From contig CM057839.1 in assembly GCA_030068075.1 (NCBI GenBank), positions 53,286,960 through 53,350,959 of the forward strand: DNA of 64,000 bases. The letters are read 5' to 3'. A model generated the notes under the pieces. That model ran no database searches. It saw nothing but the letters and a program-made list of their open reading frames with translations, and was not told the origin of the DNA. The translations under genes were made by a program, and so were the position numbers. Source of the DNA: Paguma larvata (Eukaryota; Chordata; Mammalia; Carnivora; Viverridae). This document shows, piece after piece, positions 13,545-27,070 of the stretch (position 1 is the first letter of the stretch; every line of letters starts with the position of its first letter).

Positions 13545-13735
13545 CCGACATTTATTTACAAATCAGTTACCATCATCTGTGCCTTACCTGAAAGATGTCA
13601 TTTAAACCTCACCACTACTCCCAGAGGTAGATACCGTAATGGTCCCTGTTATATGGAAGGGTGAGACTTAGAAGGGCGCTTCTGATCAAGAGGCAGAGGC
13701 AGGATTGAGCCCAGCCCTGGCTCTTACCTGCTGTG
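13545..13735 (-). mobile_element. MIR
   Basis: Antisense MIR-type sequence: tcatttaaacctcaccacta, then gagacttagaag and gaggcaggattgagcccag. It lies back to back with the sense copy at 13345-13535. Confidence 0.6.
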
Positions 13736-13818
13736 TCCTGTGCAAGGCTGCAAGCTGAGTCCCATTAGACAGATCTGGCCCATGAGTGTATATGGTATGG
13801 TTCAGCTTACAATATTAA

Positions 13819-13906
13819 ATATATATATATATATATATATTTTAATATGACAAATGTATATATTTTAATATGACAAATATATATTATATATATATAATCT
13901 TTCAAG
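13819..13906. repeat. AT-rich tandem repeat
   Basis: An (AT)n run of about 22 bp is followed by two copies of tattttaatatgacaaat 23 bp apart (13838 and 13861), then more TA dinucleotides. Confidence 0.85.
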
Positions 13907-15317
13907 AACCTTACATATATATGTAACTTAGTTGTCAACACTTAAAAATTAAGAAAGATTTCACAATTCAGGATCTTTAGCTCCTCTCTTAAAGTCTGAA
14001 TCTCTGGCCACCATCCCCTTGTGTTCCTGCATAACCCTGTGCACCTGTGGACAGTCCAGAGCTTGTGACAGTCCCCACCACTCCTCACCCTCACACATTC
14101 TGGCCCCCAGAAGGGTTGTAGGCTTTGTCCTCTCTCCCACCTCCCTTTGCTTCCTAACTAAAGTCAGGAAGTTATTAGGTACAGCCTGATGTCTGTATGT
14201 GGTTCCTTTGTGGAGTAAAATGGCCAATCCTTCCTGAGATAGCTCCCAGTCGGTACAAGGTCAATGACACACTAATGTTCCCCATTTCCTCGAGGGCTCC
14301 CTGATGCTTCTTTTGCTCTGAGAAATCTGGAGAGACCCTGAAGCACCCCTCACTGTGAGCACAAATCATCTCTTATCTCAGATTTGCCTTTTTCTTCCCT
14401 TTGTACTTCTTTGAAACCACCTGAACCCAGGACCTCATCACCTGCACCTTCCTGGTTTATTGCAGTAGCCTCTCACCTCATCCTCCTGTTGTGCCCCCTT
14501 CTCATTCAACCCATTTCACACAGTGACTTCATATCCACCTTCAGCAAACCTTTCTTGGTCAGGGTTGGCTCCGTGGGTGTGAGATCTGGCAATCACACCA
14601 GACCCCACACTTCGAAGGCTCTATACTGGCTTAATGCTCTACTATTGGCATCTTGAAATTGTTTATGATTTTTGAACCAGAGGCCAACATTTTTATTTTG
14701 CATTGGGGCTCTAACCCTATCCATGTTTCAGTTCAAGAAGCTTCAATGACCCCTTACCTTAGAAGTATTTCCTAGTCTTTTTTAGAATGGCACACAAAGA
14801 ACATAGTGATATATGTATGCTATACTGGGCTGCTTTGAAGCCCCAGACCCTGGACAGCCATAATGGGGGGAACAGATGTTATGGCAAACTGTGATCCCTC
14901 CTGGGACACAAAGATGCTGAGAACACCTTCTAGGGAAGTTCTGGCCTACAGGAGTAGGTCTTATTAGTTCACCTTACTGCTCACCCAGCTGTATTTTAGG
15001 TACCCCATCCTGTCATGTCAATCTCTGTAAGTCCACATATTACTCTCATTCTTATCTGTAGACCCTCATGAATGTAGTTCCTATAACTATTCCTTCTCAA
15101 TGTCACCCAAATCCTGCCCATTTTATCAGAGCTGCTCAAGTCCATCTCCTCCACAACGTCTACCGTGTGTGTATCAGCCAACAGTCTTCATTCGCACACC
15201 AAATGGTTATTGGTTGCTTACTCTGTACCTGGTCCTGAGCAAGTGTTGGGAATACACTTATAAACAAGCCTGTGCCTTAACGAAACTTATTGCAAGTTAG
15301 GAAGGCAGACAGTCACA
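13907..15317. other. No gene; small old-repeat pieces
   Basis: The segment 14664-14712 shares catttttattttgcaytggg with 36265-36290, so both are relics of one unidentified repeat. Nothing else recognised. Confidence 0.45.
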
Positions 15318-15334
15318 TAAAGAGGCTACTTCAA

Positions 15335-15526
15335 TTTTTTTTAATGTTTATTTATTTTTGAGAGATAGAGAGAGAGCACGCAAGCAGGGGAGGGGCGGAG
15401 AGGAAGGGATAGAATCTGAAGCAGACTCCAGGCTCTGAGCTGTCAACACAGAAAGAGACGTGGGGCTCAAACCCACGAACCATGAGAAGCAAGGGCGCTT
15501 AACTGACTGAGCCACCCAGGCACCCC
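15335..15526 (-). mobile_element. Felid tRNA-Lys SINE, minus strand
   Basis: Complete, from ttttttaatgtttatttatt to ctgagccacccaggcacccc. The 17-bp target duplication taaagaggYtacttcaa-type lies at 15318-15334 and 15527-15543, with a single T/C difference. Confidence 0.93.
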
Positions 15527-15582
15527 TAAAGAGGCCACTTCAAAGCACTGTGAAAAGAGGCATCGTTGAAGCAAGGGGAGGA

Positions 15583-16014
15583 TGTATTATTTCCTAGGGC
15601 TGCTGTAACAAACTACCACAAACCTGGTGAGTTATAGCAACAAAAATCTGTTCTCTCATAGTTCTGGACAGTAGAATACTGAAATCGAGGTGTCAATAGG
15701 ACCACACTTCCTCTGAAGGCTTTGGAGAAGAATCTTTCCTTGCCTCTTTCAGTTTCTGGTGGCTCTGGGCTTTCCTTGGCTTGTGGCCACATCACTCAAT
15801 CTTTGTCTCCTTCTTCACATGTCTTCCTCCTTTTTTCTGTGTTTCTTATAATGGCACTTCTCTTTGCATTTAGAGCCCACCAGGATAATACAGGATGATC
15901 TCATCTCAGAATCCTTAATTAGCTCTGCAAAGAACCCTTTTCCAATTAAAGTAACATTCACAGAGTCTAGGAATTTGGATGTGGACATTTAGGGGGGAAT
16001 CATTAACCCCACTT
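15583..16014 (-). mobile_element. MLT1/MaLR-type solo LTR, minus strand
   Basis: The plus strand opens with tgtattatttcctagggctg, then tgtaacaaactaccacaaac. It has the tail-end complement of MaLR LTRs and runs to the region complementary to their 5' end near 16014. It is moderately diverged. Confidence 0.75.
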
Positions 16015-17432
16015 CAGAAGGGTATATGACAGGGTGGCTAACCACACACTGAGGAACTGGGGCATGTCTCCTTGAAAAAAATAAATAACATTGAAACTGA
16101 ATAAGCCAGAAAAAGAGGGGAAAGAAGGAGGATGGTAGTGGTAAAATTATTTCTGTAAATAGCATGTGCAAAAGTCCCAATACAAAGTTAAACATGCTGG
16201 GTCCTGAACTAAATGAAGTTACGTGTTTTTACAGCATAACATACATGGGGAAAAGGTTAAGAGAAGTACCTGGAGAAGTGAACAGAGCCAAGCCAAGATG
16301 AGCCTTGTAACCATAGAAAGGCCTTTGGGCCAATGTAATGGGGAGGCATTGAAGGCTTTTAAGCAATGGAAGGACATTATCAAATTTCAAAAGGTTGCTA
16401 TGGCTGTAGTGTAGAGCATGATTTGGAAGGGTCAAGACCAGACCATGCAGACTGGTGGGAAATGCTTACACAATTCAGGCAGTGAATAATAAACTAGGAT
16501 AGTACGGAATGGGGGAGGGAGGAGGCAAATCAATAAATTCATAAGTTTATTTGAGAGACAGAATCAACAGGACTTGGTGCCCATTGGCATTTCAGTGTGG
16601 AAATCAAGAATGGTGCCCAGGCTTCTAGCTTCTGGTTTAGAGAACATTGCCATTGTTGAAGTAGGGAACCAAGAAGGAGGTACAGTCTGGATGGACACTG
16701 GAGGGATGAGTTTGAAGTGTCTTTTGAACAGTCAACTGGAGATTATTAGTGGGGATTTGAATTTAGAAGTCAGAAGCACCAAAGAGTGCTGGGGCTAAAA
16801 ATAGACTTGGAACCCATCAGCATATGGATCATATGTGAAGTCAGGGAGTGAATGGTAACACTTGGAGGGATGGGTAGAGTGAAAAGAGAATAGGGCCCAG
16901 GACAGGACTCTCAGGAGCACCAAGACTCACTCAATGGGCAGAGGACAGAGGCTCTTGCAAGTGGCAGACAGCTCAGAGGGTGGCAACTACCAATATTTAG
17001 TTACATGTGGTTTTTATGATACAATTCAAAATTTATTGTCAATTGCCGTATTCTGCGTCATTCATTTTATATTTTGCTGAACAATTCAAGTACAGTAATG
17101 TTCTCTGTTATGCTGTATTGGTCACTAACTGTTTCATATACCCAAGAACCAAGGCAAAGGTCCAGAACTGGAGGCCCATGTGGGAATTATGCTGAACAAC
17201 TGTCTGGGTGTTATCTTTCTGAGCCTGAGTCAGAAAACTTGGGGAAGGGATGTTTCCCATCTCCTCTGATCCTTCACCAAAACCCATTATCCAACATCAC
17301 CATCAAATGAATATTCTAAAAACTTTATTTCTCTTAGATAATAATTAAGTTTCTCTAAATTAAGAAGTATGTTTTTCTGGCTCAGTGTATTTCTTTCCCC
17401 CTCCCCGCCCCCTTTCCCAGCTAGTAAAAATA
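16015..17432. other. No gene; probable ancient repeat at 16180-16420
   Basis: gccaagccaagatgagcctt, then ggggaggcattgaaggcttt and taagcaatggaaggacatta, are laid out like an old mammalian repeat that recurs in part at 56870-57030. The frames here are decayed repeat, not genes. Confidence 0.45.
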
Positions 17433-17440
17433 CTATATAA

Positions 17441-17645
17441 CAGCACTGCTCAATGGAAATTTCTACAAACATGAAAACATTCTATACCTGTATTATATAA
17501 TATGGCAGCCTCTTGCTGAAGGTGGTTATTGAGCTTTGGAATGTAGCTAGTGTAACTGAAAAAATTAACTAATTTTATTTAATTTTGATCCATTTAAGTT
17601 TAAAACTTCACCTTTGGCTAGTGGCTCCTGTATTGGACAGAATAG
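17441..17645 (+). mobile_element. Non-autonomous hAT DNA transposon (MER3-like)
   Basis: It starts cagcactgctcaatgg and ends ctagtggctcctgtattgga...atag. Together these give degenerate terminal inverted repeats around CTGTCCAAT. Flanks ctatataa (17433-17440) and ccatataa (17646-17653) form an 8-bp duplication with one mismatch, as hAT elements make. Confidence 0.75.
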
Positions 17646-17689
17646 CCATATAACCGTAAGGGAGCTCAAAATTCATTTTCTCAAGGAAC

Positions 17690-17955
17690 GTTCCCTGAAT
17701 CCTCCTCTCAGAGCCAGGCCTATCTCCCCACTGTATGCTGTCTAGAGTCTTGTACTTTCATAAAGCTAAAGAGGACTATAATTTTGAACAATATGTGTAT
17801 TTACTACTTTAATACCTGTTTTCTCTGATAAAACAAACTCTAAGAAGTCAGGAATTATGTCTATTTTATTTACCACTATATTTCGAGCACTTAGCAAAGG
17901 GTGTGGTACTTACTATGTGCTCAGTAAATATTTATTAAAAGAATGAGTGAATGAT
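17690..17955 (+). mobile_element. L2 3' end
   Basis: Ends with agtcaggaattatgtctatt, ccactatatttcgagcactt, and gtgctcagtaaatatttatt followed by gaatgagtgaatg, the usual L2 terminus. Confidence 0.82.
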
Positions 17956-20164
17956 AAAATGACTCACTAAAACATATTATGGGATTATATACCAAATATA
18001 TGTTTATTAAATAGTTGGCTGTAGGTTATAACCATATAATAGATAATTCTGGAAGGCTAATAGTTCTAATCTATAGAAATTGGAACTGTCAAGAGAGGGA
18101 CAAAGTTGACATGCTCAGTTTTACATATGTAAGTTGAAGTGCTGGATCGTGTGTTTTGTATTCCCTTGATCTTATTATCCACTAAAATCCTGAAGGCTTT
18201 CCAGCTCATGATGGATGGTATGCCACACGTCCTGTCTCCTGCACTTTGCAGGTAATAGGAAAACCATTCGCACTTGTCATTAACATTTCTCCCTGAACAT
18301 TACATTACTGCTCAGTCCCTCCAAGTTGCTCTAAATCCCGAGTCTGTCACAGTGACTGGTCTCTGCTGCCAGCTTTGCATTCTCTCAGTGTTTATTTAAC
18401 ATATTCTCAAAGTTCCTAATCCAATTAATTTCTAAATGGTGACTGTGTGAGGAACCATGACACACCACTGCAGACCTCCCTCCAGATTCCAAAATGCACA
18501 AGTCAGCACCCTTTGGCTTCAGCCCTGCAATAGTTAGGTAGCCCCTGCCTGGGATCGAACTGGAGCCAGATCAGAGGCTCTAGCCTCACTGGAGCATCTG
18601 AGAGCTCCCCAGCAGGCATTTTAGTTACCTTAAGCTCTGGGCCCATCTCAGCACTGTGGCTTCCATCTCCTGCTAACAAACAAGTGGAATCTGGAAGGTT
18701 CTGCAAGCCCAGCTGAATCTTTCTACACCCTGGGATGGCATCGGGCCAGGGCCTGTTAGCCAAGTTTCATTGCAAGTCCTTGAAGGGCAGTGTTTTATAG
18801 GCCCTCTGGGTCAGAGCCAGGGTAAGTAGGCCGAGCCCCGGGTGTCAGTCCAGCTGGGGTTATGCAGAGTGGGGAGCCTGGGGAAGCCAAAGAGAAGGGA
18901 GTCTGAAAGAGATGGTTGGGAGGGGAACTTCGGCAGTTCTTGGTTCATGCTGCCTTTGTGGCTGGCTTCTTGGAAGCCTTGTGAGGGACTGTAAGGGATA
19001 TGGTTTGGTAAAGATGAGTGTGGAGGAGGTGGCTCCCAGTGCACAAATTTGATTCAGAACGGACAAAAGAGCATCAGCCTTTCATTCGAAGCCATCTTCT
19101 CAAACACGGTGTGTTCTGTGTAAAGCTGAAGGGAATGGGCGTTAGTATGTATCACAGAGTCCCTCGTCGTGGACAGACACCTCCCTGTGCACCCCGAAGT
19201 CCTGTTAGCAGCTTTGTGGGGCAGCCACCACCAGCTCCCCAGCATAAAGAGAAGAAGCCGCATTAGCAGCAGCTGCCACCCTCCCTGGTCCATCTCCTTA
19301 CACTCATTCCATTGCCAAAAGACCACCAACCTCTGCTCCTGCCCTACTAATTAGTAGAAGAGTCGTTCAGACATTAACATTCCTCATTTTCCCTGCTGCC
19401 TTTGAAAATTTCTTCCTAATTCTGAAAGCTACCAACAGAAGTGAAATGAACACCTTCATGTTGGAGAGTCCATAGGCCGTCTGATTTACCGTGAGCTAGA
19501 GTCACAAACGGGAGCACAGGATCATCACTCAAGAGTCTTGGTAGCAGCCCAACTGATTCCCAGAAGAGAGCAAAGCCAGAGGGCAAGGGCAGCTGGTGAT
19601 GTAGCCAGTGGGTTCCAATTGGCTGGAGCAGAGAGACAAGGGAGCACTTGAAGTCAGAGCAGAACACGGTTCACAGGTCCAAGAATGCCCATGGACTGTA
19701 CTGTCCTGTTGTTACACTTGTACATAATTCATGGAATCATTCAGCCCAGTAGTTGGGACCCAGCCAAGGAGCAGCCCATGCTGTTCCCCACAGCCCACTG
19801 GCTAGGTTCGCGCTGCCCAGTTTCACCCCAAAGGAAAACATTGATTTTACAGATATCAAACCTCGGGCCACTGAGAGATCTAAGCCATCTGGTTCTGAGA
19901 CCTCTGGGAAGTGTCTGCAGCATCAAGCTGCCAAATCGTCCCAAGTGCTGAGTGTTAGTAAACAGCCCTCTTATCACTTACCTACAGCATACCGGGTGCT
20001 ATCTCATAAAATGTCCCGCTTTCTCCTTCTCCAAAATCTCCTTCCCTTCTCTCATCTTCATAGGCAACTGCTCTCATTCAAGTCCTCAGGATTTCTGTCT
20101 TTAACTTCTAGAATAGACTCTGACCTAATTTCTCTGCCTCATCCACACAAAAGCCTGATGGAAC
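17956..20164. other. No gene recognised
   Basis: Unique-looking sequence, GC-richer between 18500 and 19300. Open frames up to 141 codons (19753-20178 plus) lack domains or coding character. Confidence 0.45.
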
Positions 20165-20420
20165 TTGCAAATGTATGAATCTGATCAAGTCATTCTACTT
20201 CTTAAAACTTTTTTGTGTCTCTGATGCCTTTGGAGGTAAGGTCTGCTGTTGGCTTGGCATTCAAGGCCCTCCATGGCTGCACCAGCCTGCCTCATGCCCC
20301 TGGCCTCCCCATCTGCACTCACCCAGAATGGGCACACTGCCTCACACCTCTTTATGCCTTTCTGTAGTAACTTCCCTTGCGTGTGCCTGCCAAGTAGTTG
20401 TGATTCGTCGTTTGTGATTT
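20165..20420 (+). mobile_element. L2 fragment
   Basis: ctgatcaagtcattctactt, then ggcattcaaggccctccatg and tgcctcatgcccctggcctc, a familiar L2 3'-region order. Confidence 0.7.
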
Positions 20421-21879
20421 CCAGCGTCTTCTTTTTATCCCCAAAGTCTTTCCAGACAACGCCCACCACAGTTGGTCTCCCCCACCCGTGGGCGGTGGAG
20501 TGACTCTTCAGCTTGTACCACGTATTCCTACTGCACCCCCCACTCCCCTGTAATATTTGTTTCCTTCATTTTCAGGAAAGGAGATATCTCCCCCAAGGGG
20601 GAGATAAGTAGTTTTTGGAGGAGGGTGCTGGAAAAATCTTACTATTTTTATTATAAAGCACAGATATGCATGCAATTCATAAATATATACACAGTGCATC
20701 TGTGGTATTAAAATTTCATGGAGGGCAGGGGACAATGAGGAAAAAATGTCTAAGAAGTCTCCTTAGAGCCCAGTAATGAAAAATAGCTTGAGAAATACAG
20801 AACTGATTTGTTCATACATCTTTCTCACCAATTGGACTGTGAACCTTTTGTGAGTCCCCAGAGCTGATAGAATGTTTTGAATAAATGTATAATGTTGAAA
20901 GCTGAAGGCATGTGTACTTGAATGAATTCTCTCAGTAATCCTTTGGGGTGGCATTACTGTCCCATTGGGGGAAGATTAGAAAACAGGTGCTAAGTGCCCC
21001 TCCCCCACCTCCACTCCCAAAGTTCCAGAGTTAATAAGGGTGAAGTAGAAACATTTTAAATTAAGGAATTCTAGAGCCCAAATCTAATGTTCTCTTATAA
21101 TTTAGTATAATTGATATAATTTACACAAAAACAGGAAAGTATGTTTCCCAATTTGCCCTCAGCATTCAAAAATATTCTGGTTGGAATATCCTAAGCCAAT
21201 TTGAGCACCCAAGAACAACCTTGGAAAATCAAGCCTATGGTCTTTCAGACTCAAGCAAAGATGCCCCAGCTCTTGGCTGGGTTAGAGTGAGGTCAGCGGC
21301 CTTCTACTTGACTCCCGAGAATCCAAGGTATAATCGAGCGGAGCCGACACCACCCACTTAGTTCATAACCTTGAGCCTTGCAGTTAATCCAATTAAATTA
21401 AATAAATAAAAAAAATCCAGCCCTGAACCTCTCCTATGTGTTGAATTGAGCAGCATCAGGGGCTACTTTGCCCTCAAGAGGTGGGAGTGGGGGAATGAGA
21501 AAGAATATACACAACTGTAATGCAAGATTCAACAAGATGACAGTCATGAGAGAGACTTAGGCAACTCTAGGCCAGGAGATGAGCTACAATGGGAAATAAT
21601 GAGGATGGGGATGTTATTAATAAAGAGGCTTTCCTTGTTGAAAGCAAAGCAAAGCAACATCTATAAAATGGTTTTATGAGTAAATTTGTTGAAGCAGGAA
21701 GAACGTAGTAGCTCAAACCAGTGTTTTATTCTTTCCAAGGTCAAGATGAGGTTTGAAATTAGATTTATGGGTCTGTTTGTTCAACCAAACCCCTCATTTT
21801 CCACTCCTGAGCTTATGAGTATGGGTAAAAATCCCTGCTGAATGACAGTTCGTCTGCCTAGGATGAAACCTTTTGCTTT
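20421..21879. other. No gene; contains a perfect short inverted repeat
   Basis: tatctccccc (20585-20594) and gggggagata (20597-20606) form 10-bp perfect arms around a 2-base centre. An L2-like tail lies near 20850-20890. Otherwise featureless. Confidence 0.5.
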
Positions 21880-23000
21880 TAAACATAAATACTTCATCCA
21901 TACTCATACTAATCATAAGGGTACAGTTCAATGAATTTACACAAAAAGACCAAACCCTTGTTAACAACCACCCAGCTGAAGAAATGAACATTATTGCATC
22001 CTGAAAGCTATCCTGGTTACCATAGATTAGTTTTGCCTTTTTTGAACTTTAAAGAAATGGAATCATACAATATATACTCCATGTGTCTGATTTCTTTTAC
22101 TCAACAATGTCTGTAAGCTTCGTCGAGAGTGTTGCAAGTAGCAATAATTTGCTCGTTCTCATTGCTGAAAGAATTTCATTGTGTGGACATACTACATTTA
22201 TTTGCCAACTCTACTATCAATGAACATTCGGACTGTTTCCACTTTTTGGTCATTATGTACAGTGCTACTATGAATATTTTTCATATATGTCTTTTGATGA
22301 GCATATGTACTGATATGTACCGAGGAGTAGAAGTACTAGTTGATAAGGTATACACATGTTCCTACTTAGTCGATTTTGCTGAATACATTTGAAAAGTAGT
22401 TGTATCAACTATATATCCACTGTATAATAATATTGTGCAAGAGGTCCAATATTCCAAATGCTCTCCAATATTTGGTGTTGAATATCTTCTTCATTTTGGC
22501 CATTCTGGTGTCTGTTTCTGAAGCTCACGATTTTAGTTTACATTTTCCTAATGACGAATGAAGTTAGGCATCTGTTTACTCACCTCTTGGATTTTCTTTT
22601 TTGTAAACTGCCTTTTTGAGACTATTGTACATTTTTATGTTTATATGTCTACCTTTTTTTATTAACTTATAGGAGATCTTTATATATTTTGGATACAAAT
22701 CCTTTGTCAGATATATAACTTGTTAAAATTTGCTTCCAATCCATGACTTCGTTTTTCACTTTTATAATGGTATCTTTTGATTAACAGCAATTTTTCTTTT
22801 TAAATGCTCTGTAACATCAATTTTATGATCAGTTCATCATAAAATGCATAAATGCTATTAATGAAATCTTTGTCTTTCCCATGCTCATGAAAATAATCAT
22901 CTGATTATAATACTGAATCTTCCAGTCCTTGAGCATGATCTATACCTACACTTATTCAGGTCCTCTTCAGTTTATCTTAGTAATGTTCTGTATATTTGGT
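21880..23000 (-). mobile_element. Old L1 (L1M-type) fragment, antisense
   Basis: The plus strand carries complements of L1 3'-half landmarks: gtacagttcaatgaatttac (21922), gaaatggaatcatacaatat (22054), agatctttatatattttgga (22674) and tcttttgattaacagcaatt (22771). It is heavily mutated with no usable frame. Confidence 0.82.
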
Positions 23001-25294
23001 CTAAAGATTTTGCTCATCTTTTGTTAGATTTACATTGAACTTTGGGCAAACTCCAAGTACCTATCATTCTAGTTTCAAGAGACATAAAAAAGAAAGTCTA
23101 AAATATGGGCCCTGAATTCAGAATGCTTTGGTGTAATTGTGGGACACACTTGCAGAAAGATAAAAGACTGAATATTAATGAAGTAGTAATTGTTTGATGT
23201 ATACAATGAAAAAAGAGAGAGGCAAGAAACCAAAGTGAGTAGAAACTGTTGGCAGAGATGCCTGGCCCGGGATGTGAGAAGGTGTGAGATGGGCTTATAG
23301 GATGAATGGCATTTGCAGAGAGGAGTGGAAGGAAGCATTCCAAGAGAGAAACTGGAATGAGCTGAAATCTAGAGGGTATAATGAACGTAGCATGTTAAGG
23401 AGCTAACAGGGCACTGGTTGATGAAAGTGTCTACACTCTGATTCATGAGTAGTGGGAGAGAAGATGAAGTCTTGAGCTGAGAGGCCCTATGAACAAGAGA
23501 AGAAGATCTTCCAGTCCATTTTGGTAATGGAGTTTGATATTCTGGCCCCGGGAAGGGCGCTCAGCAACTATTCACCCTTGCTTGATGCTAACTGGCAGCC
23601 AAATAAGAACTTCCTGATAGGAACTCCCACACTCTCCTCCTTGAACCCGACTACCTATCCAAGAAGGCCTCTAATCTAGAAATAACTATTTCTTATAGAA
23701 TGTATAATTCAGAGACGCTTTCATAGTAACCCCGAGTTCATGGCCCAGCCCAAAAGCTTAGATTCAACACCTACCACCAGTTGCTTCTGAGGGAGCTACA
23801 TCTGTAGAGCCAGGTAGCAATGGCCACTCAGTAAACAATTTCTCTATAGCTGAACTTCCCAGAAGAAATGGGACTGGAAGTGGTTGTTCAAGTCTTATAC
23901 TGATTGGGTTTTTTGATGCCCCATTTCCATCCTAACTTAGACAAAGTTCAAACCAGCAGGCCTAGGGCAGCTCCAGACCTCATGGGGGCAGGTCCTCAGG
24001 CCTCCTGGGAGCTACTGGAATGAGTAAGGCATGGAGTAACCAGTAATGAGTTCAAATGATAAGATTCCTAAAGGGGACATGAGTATGCATTTTGCCAAGA
24101 TTTATTCTAATTTTGGAACCCAATTGGAAACTTCTGAACGTCATGTTCCATTTGGCTCTGACAAAACACAGCTCTGCATTGCTTTGTGTTTGTTTTATCC
24201 TTCAAGATCAGAGAATAATTTATTTGTAGTTAGATTTTTGTGTTTAGCACAAACTCCATTTAGATAGAAAAACAAGCTGATTTTTTTTTCTTATATGTCC
24301 TTAGAGGGGAAAAAAAAAAGATGTACAATGGAGAAAGGTTCCACTAGAAAAACATGCATACCCAATATAGAAAATTTACGCAAACAGAAGCACCCAGAGG
24401 AGAAATATTTTATAAAGCCTAAAGTATAATGAGTCCTCAAACTTGGCACAAAACAGTAGAGATTAGATCCAGAAAATCTTCAGGACTCTCCTACATTTAG
24501 GCAGGACTGCATCTTCTCTAGCACCTCCTCCTTGTTAAAATTTCTTACCATATTTAAACAAATATTTTGAGAAGAAATATTATAACTTCTCTTGGAATCA
24601 TGTTCTCTAACACTCCAGCACTATGTCTCAAACATGACGATATTTCCCTATCAGTACCCATTCCCCTCTCTTTATCTCATTTTTCATTTACTCTCCAATG
24701 AATTTTTTGGTATTTATTGGTACAAAACCAAAATCTCCTATAGCTAAAGTGTACTGGGGCTTCCATTAAAGCAAAAATTGAGAAGAATTGGAGATAAGGT
24801 TATATTAATCAGGACTCTTTCAGAAGCTCAATATAAAATAAAACACCTCCCCCCCTCCAAAAAAAAGGAGATTTATTGGCTCGGGTAGCTAGAGTCTTCT
24901 CACCACCTCTAGTTAGGAAGGTCTCAGAGAAGGACTCTGACCAAACTGAATCATGTACCCAAGTCTGGACTGATCACTGAGGCTGGAGCTGGGTCCTTTG
25001 TCCAAATGGCATGTGCTCATAGAAAGTGGATTTATTTCCAGGAGAAAGAGAGATTGTAGATGGTTACTTAGGGACAATTCTAAACTGACAAATTTGAAAG
25101 AAGCACAAGGAACTGTTTTCCACAGTGTATCGGATCTAGTACATTAGGATTTTGGAGAAAGCATTATTTCTTAAAGACAAATGTGTTAACAAAAGAGGAT
25201 ACCACCGTAGTGGTACATTAGCACCGATTACCCTTGAGACATGCTCTAGAATGTATAGCTACTTTCACTGCGGACATCTGAGGGGCATCAAGAA
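23001..25294. other. No gene recognised
   Basis: Includes decayed repeat-like sequence at about 23090-23430 and 24805-25040 that I cannot name, plus T- and A-runs at 24283-24318. Confidence 0.4.
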
Positions 25295-25525
25295 GGCAGG
25301 ATAGCGTAATGGCTAAGAGCATGAACTGTGGATTCTAACTGACTCAAATTCAAATCTTCACAGTGCCAATGGCTAGCTTTGGTGTTTGGGCAAGTTACTC
25401 ATCCTCCTAAATGAATAATAATAAATTTTACCTCCTGGGCTATTGTAAGAATTAAATTAAATAATGCACATAAAATTCTTGGTACAGTGTCCAGCACTTA
25501 AAGATCCTTGTTTACTCTAGATATT
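25295..25525 (+). mobile_element. Near full-length MIR
   Basis: ggatagcgtaatggctaaga (tRNA-derived head), gggcaagttactcatcctcc, attgtaagaattaaattaaa, and ggtacagtgtccagcactta, in order. Confidence 0.88.
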
Positions 25526-26854
25526 ATTGGTTTCATTACAAGCATCATAATTATTATTATTAATAGGAGTGCCAAGGAATTTCAAGGCTAGAGAATTCTA
25601 GAATGGGTGATGGTGATAATGTTCCATTCTATGATCTCTCTAGAATAAGAAATATCTTTCTATACATCCTCTCCATCTATATCTAACCCCATGATTTGCC
25701 TTAAAATTATTTAAAATCTCTTTCTTCCACCTTCCGTAATTTCGCTTTCTATTCACTGAGGCATGAAACACTAATGTACCTGGGTAGGAGAAACAAGATG
25801 ATGGTGCCCTTGATACTTGTTTTAATCTTTCCAAAAGAGACTTCACAGGTAATTGAAGTCCAAGAAATTACACTCTTAGGAAGTGTCCATGCTGTGAGCA
25901 ACAAAAGATAACTCCTCAGAGAGATATCAAAACAGTTGACCAACTTCTGGAACCAGTTGGCAAAGTTCTGTATAATTGCACAAGACGACATTGCCAAGGA
26001 AAAGCTGTGAGGTCCTCTAGGAAAAACTGGAGTCTTCAAGACTACACTTCTACCTTCTCGTTAACTTTATTATATCTTACTTTTACTATGTTTTTACTAT
26101 AAACTTTCCACTGAGAGCTCAAGAAAGGGAGATGTCTCAACAGAAACTGGTTCCTTTACTTTTACTGCAGCTGTCAGGGATCCCTGTCACCTGGAGATTT
26201 AGGACTTAGAATTTTTTTAATCAAGGAAAAGAGTGTGAGACAGGAAAACAAGTTTCATTTGAGTTTGACTTCCATGCTCTATTGAATGTCTGTGGTAGCA
26301 ATTACTCAGGATTCAGTCTTATTTTTTAAAAGAAAATGTCTCATAATATTTTTTTCTTTCTAATTATGAAAGGCAGATAGAATAACACCTTATATTTATA
26401 TAGAACTGGTCCTTGGAAAGTGCTACAAATAATGTCATTCTTTCTCCCACCAGAATTCTTTGTGGAAGCAACATATTTTCCTCACACCATTTTTATAGAT
26501 TATATAGTCTGTCAGAAGCATTGTAGGGGCCAGAACCTGGGTTTTCTTTGGATTCAAAATGAAGTATTAGATTTCCTTTCTATTACAAAAACAACATTTC
26601 TGCACAAAAAAATGGGCTTTTATGCATAGTGTTCCAGGTAATTGCCATGGGAAAGAGCTCACTTAAAACTTCTTGCTTTTCAACACTCAATCAAATCATC
26701 ATTTTCCCATTTTCTTACAAACATTTTATGACCATAACTTTAATGGTGGTATAGCATCCTATCTATATCAGCTATTTTCTCATAGTAATGTTGAGTATTG
26801 TTCTGTGAAACTCATGTGTATCCAAGGTCACAATATATTTCTTCCTATGAGTTA
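25526..26854. other. No gene recognised
   Basis: AT-rich sequence with short chance frames only. Confidence 0.45.
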
Positions 26855-27070
26855 CAGTGCTTTTAATTTTTTTCTTAATTGAAGTGTAATTTACATGTAA
26901 CATTTTATTAGTTTCAGATGTACAACATAATGATTCGATATTTGTATACTTTGAGAAATGATCACCGTAGTAAGTTTAGCTAACATATATATTACCTTAC
27001 GTGGTTATAAAATTATTTTTCCTTGTGATGAGAATGTTTAAGATGTACTAACTGTACATCAGTGTCTAAC
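26855..27070 (-). mobile_element. Old L1 3'-UTR fragment (L1MA/L1MB-like), antisense
   Basis: The plus strand shows ttaattgaagtgtaatttac, then tagtttcagatgtacaacat and gaaatgatcaccgtagtaag. These are the complement of a familiar eutherian L1 3' UTR. Confidence 0.8.

Noticed and set aside
19753..20178. A 141-codon frame
   Set aside because: No domain, no splice signals and no codon character. It runs into L2-derived sequence.
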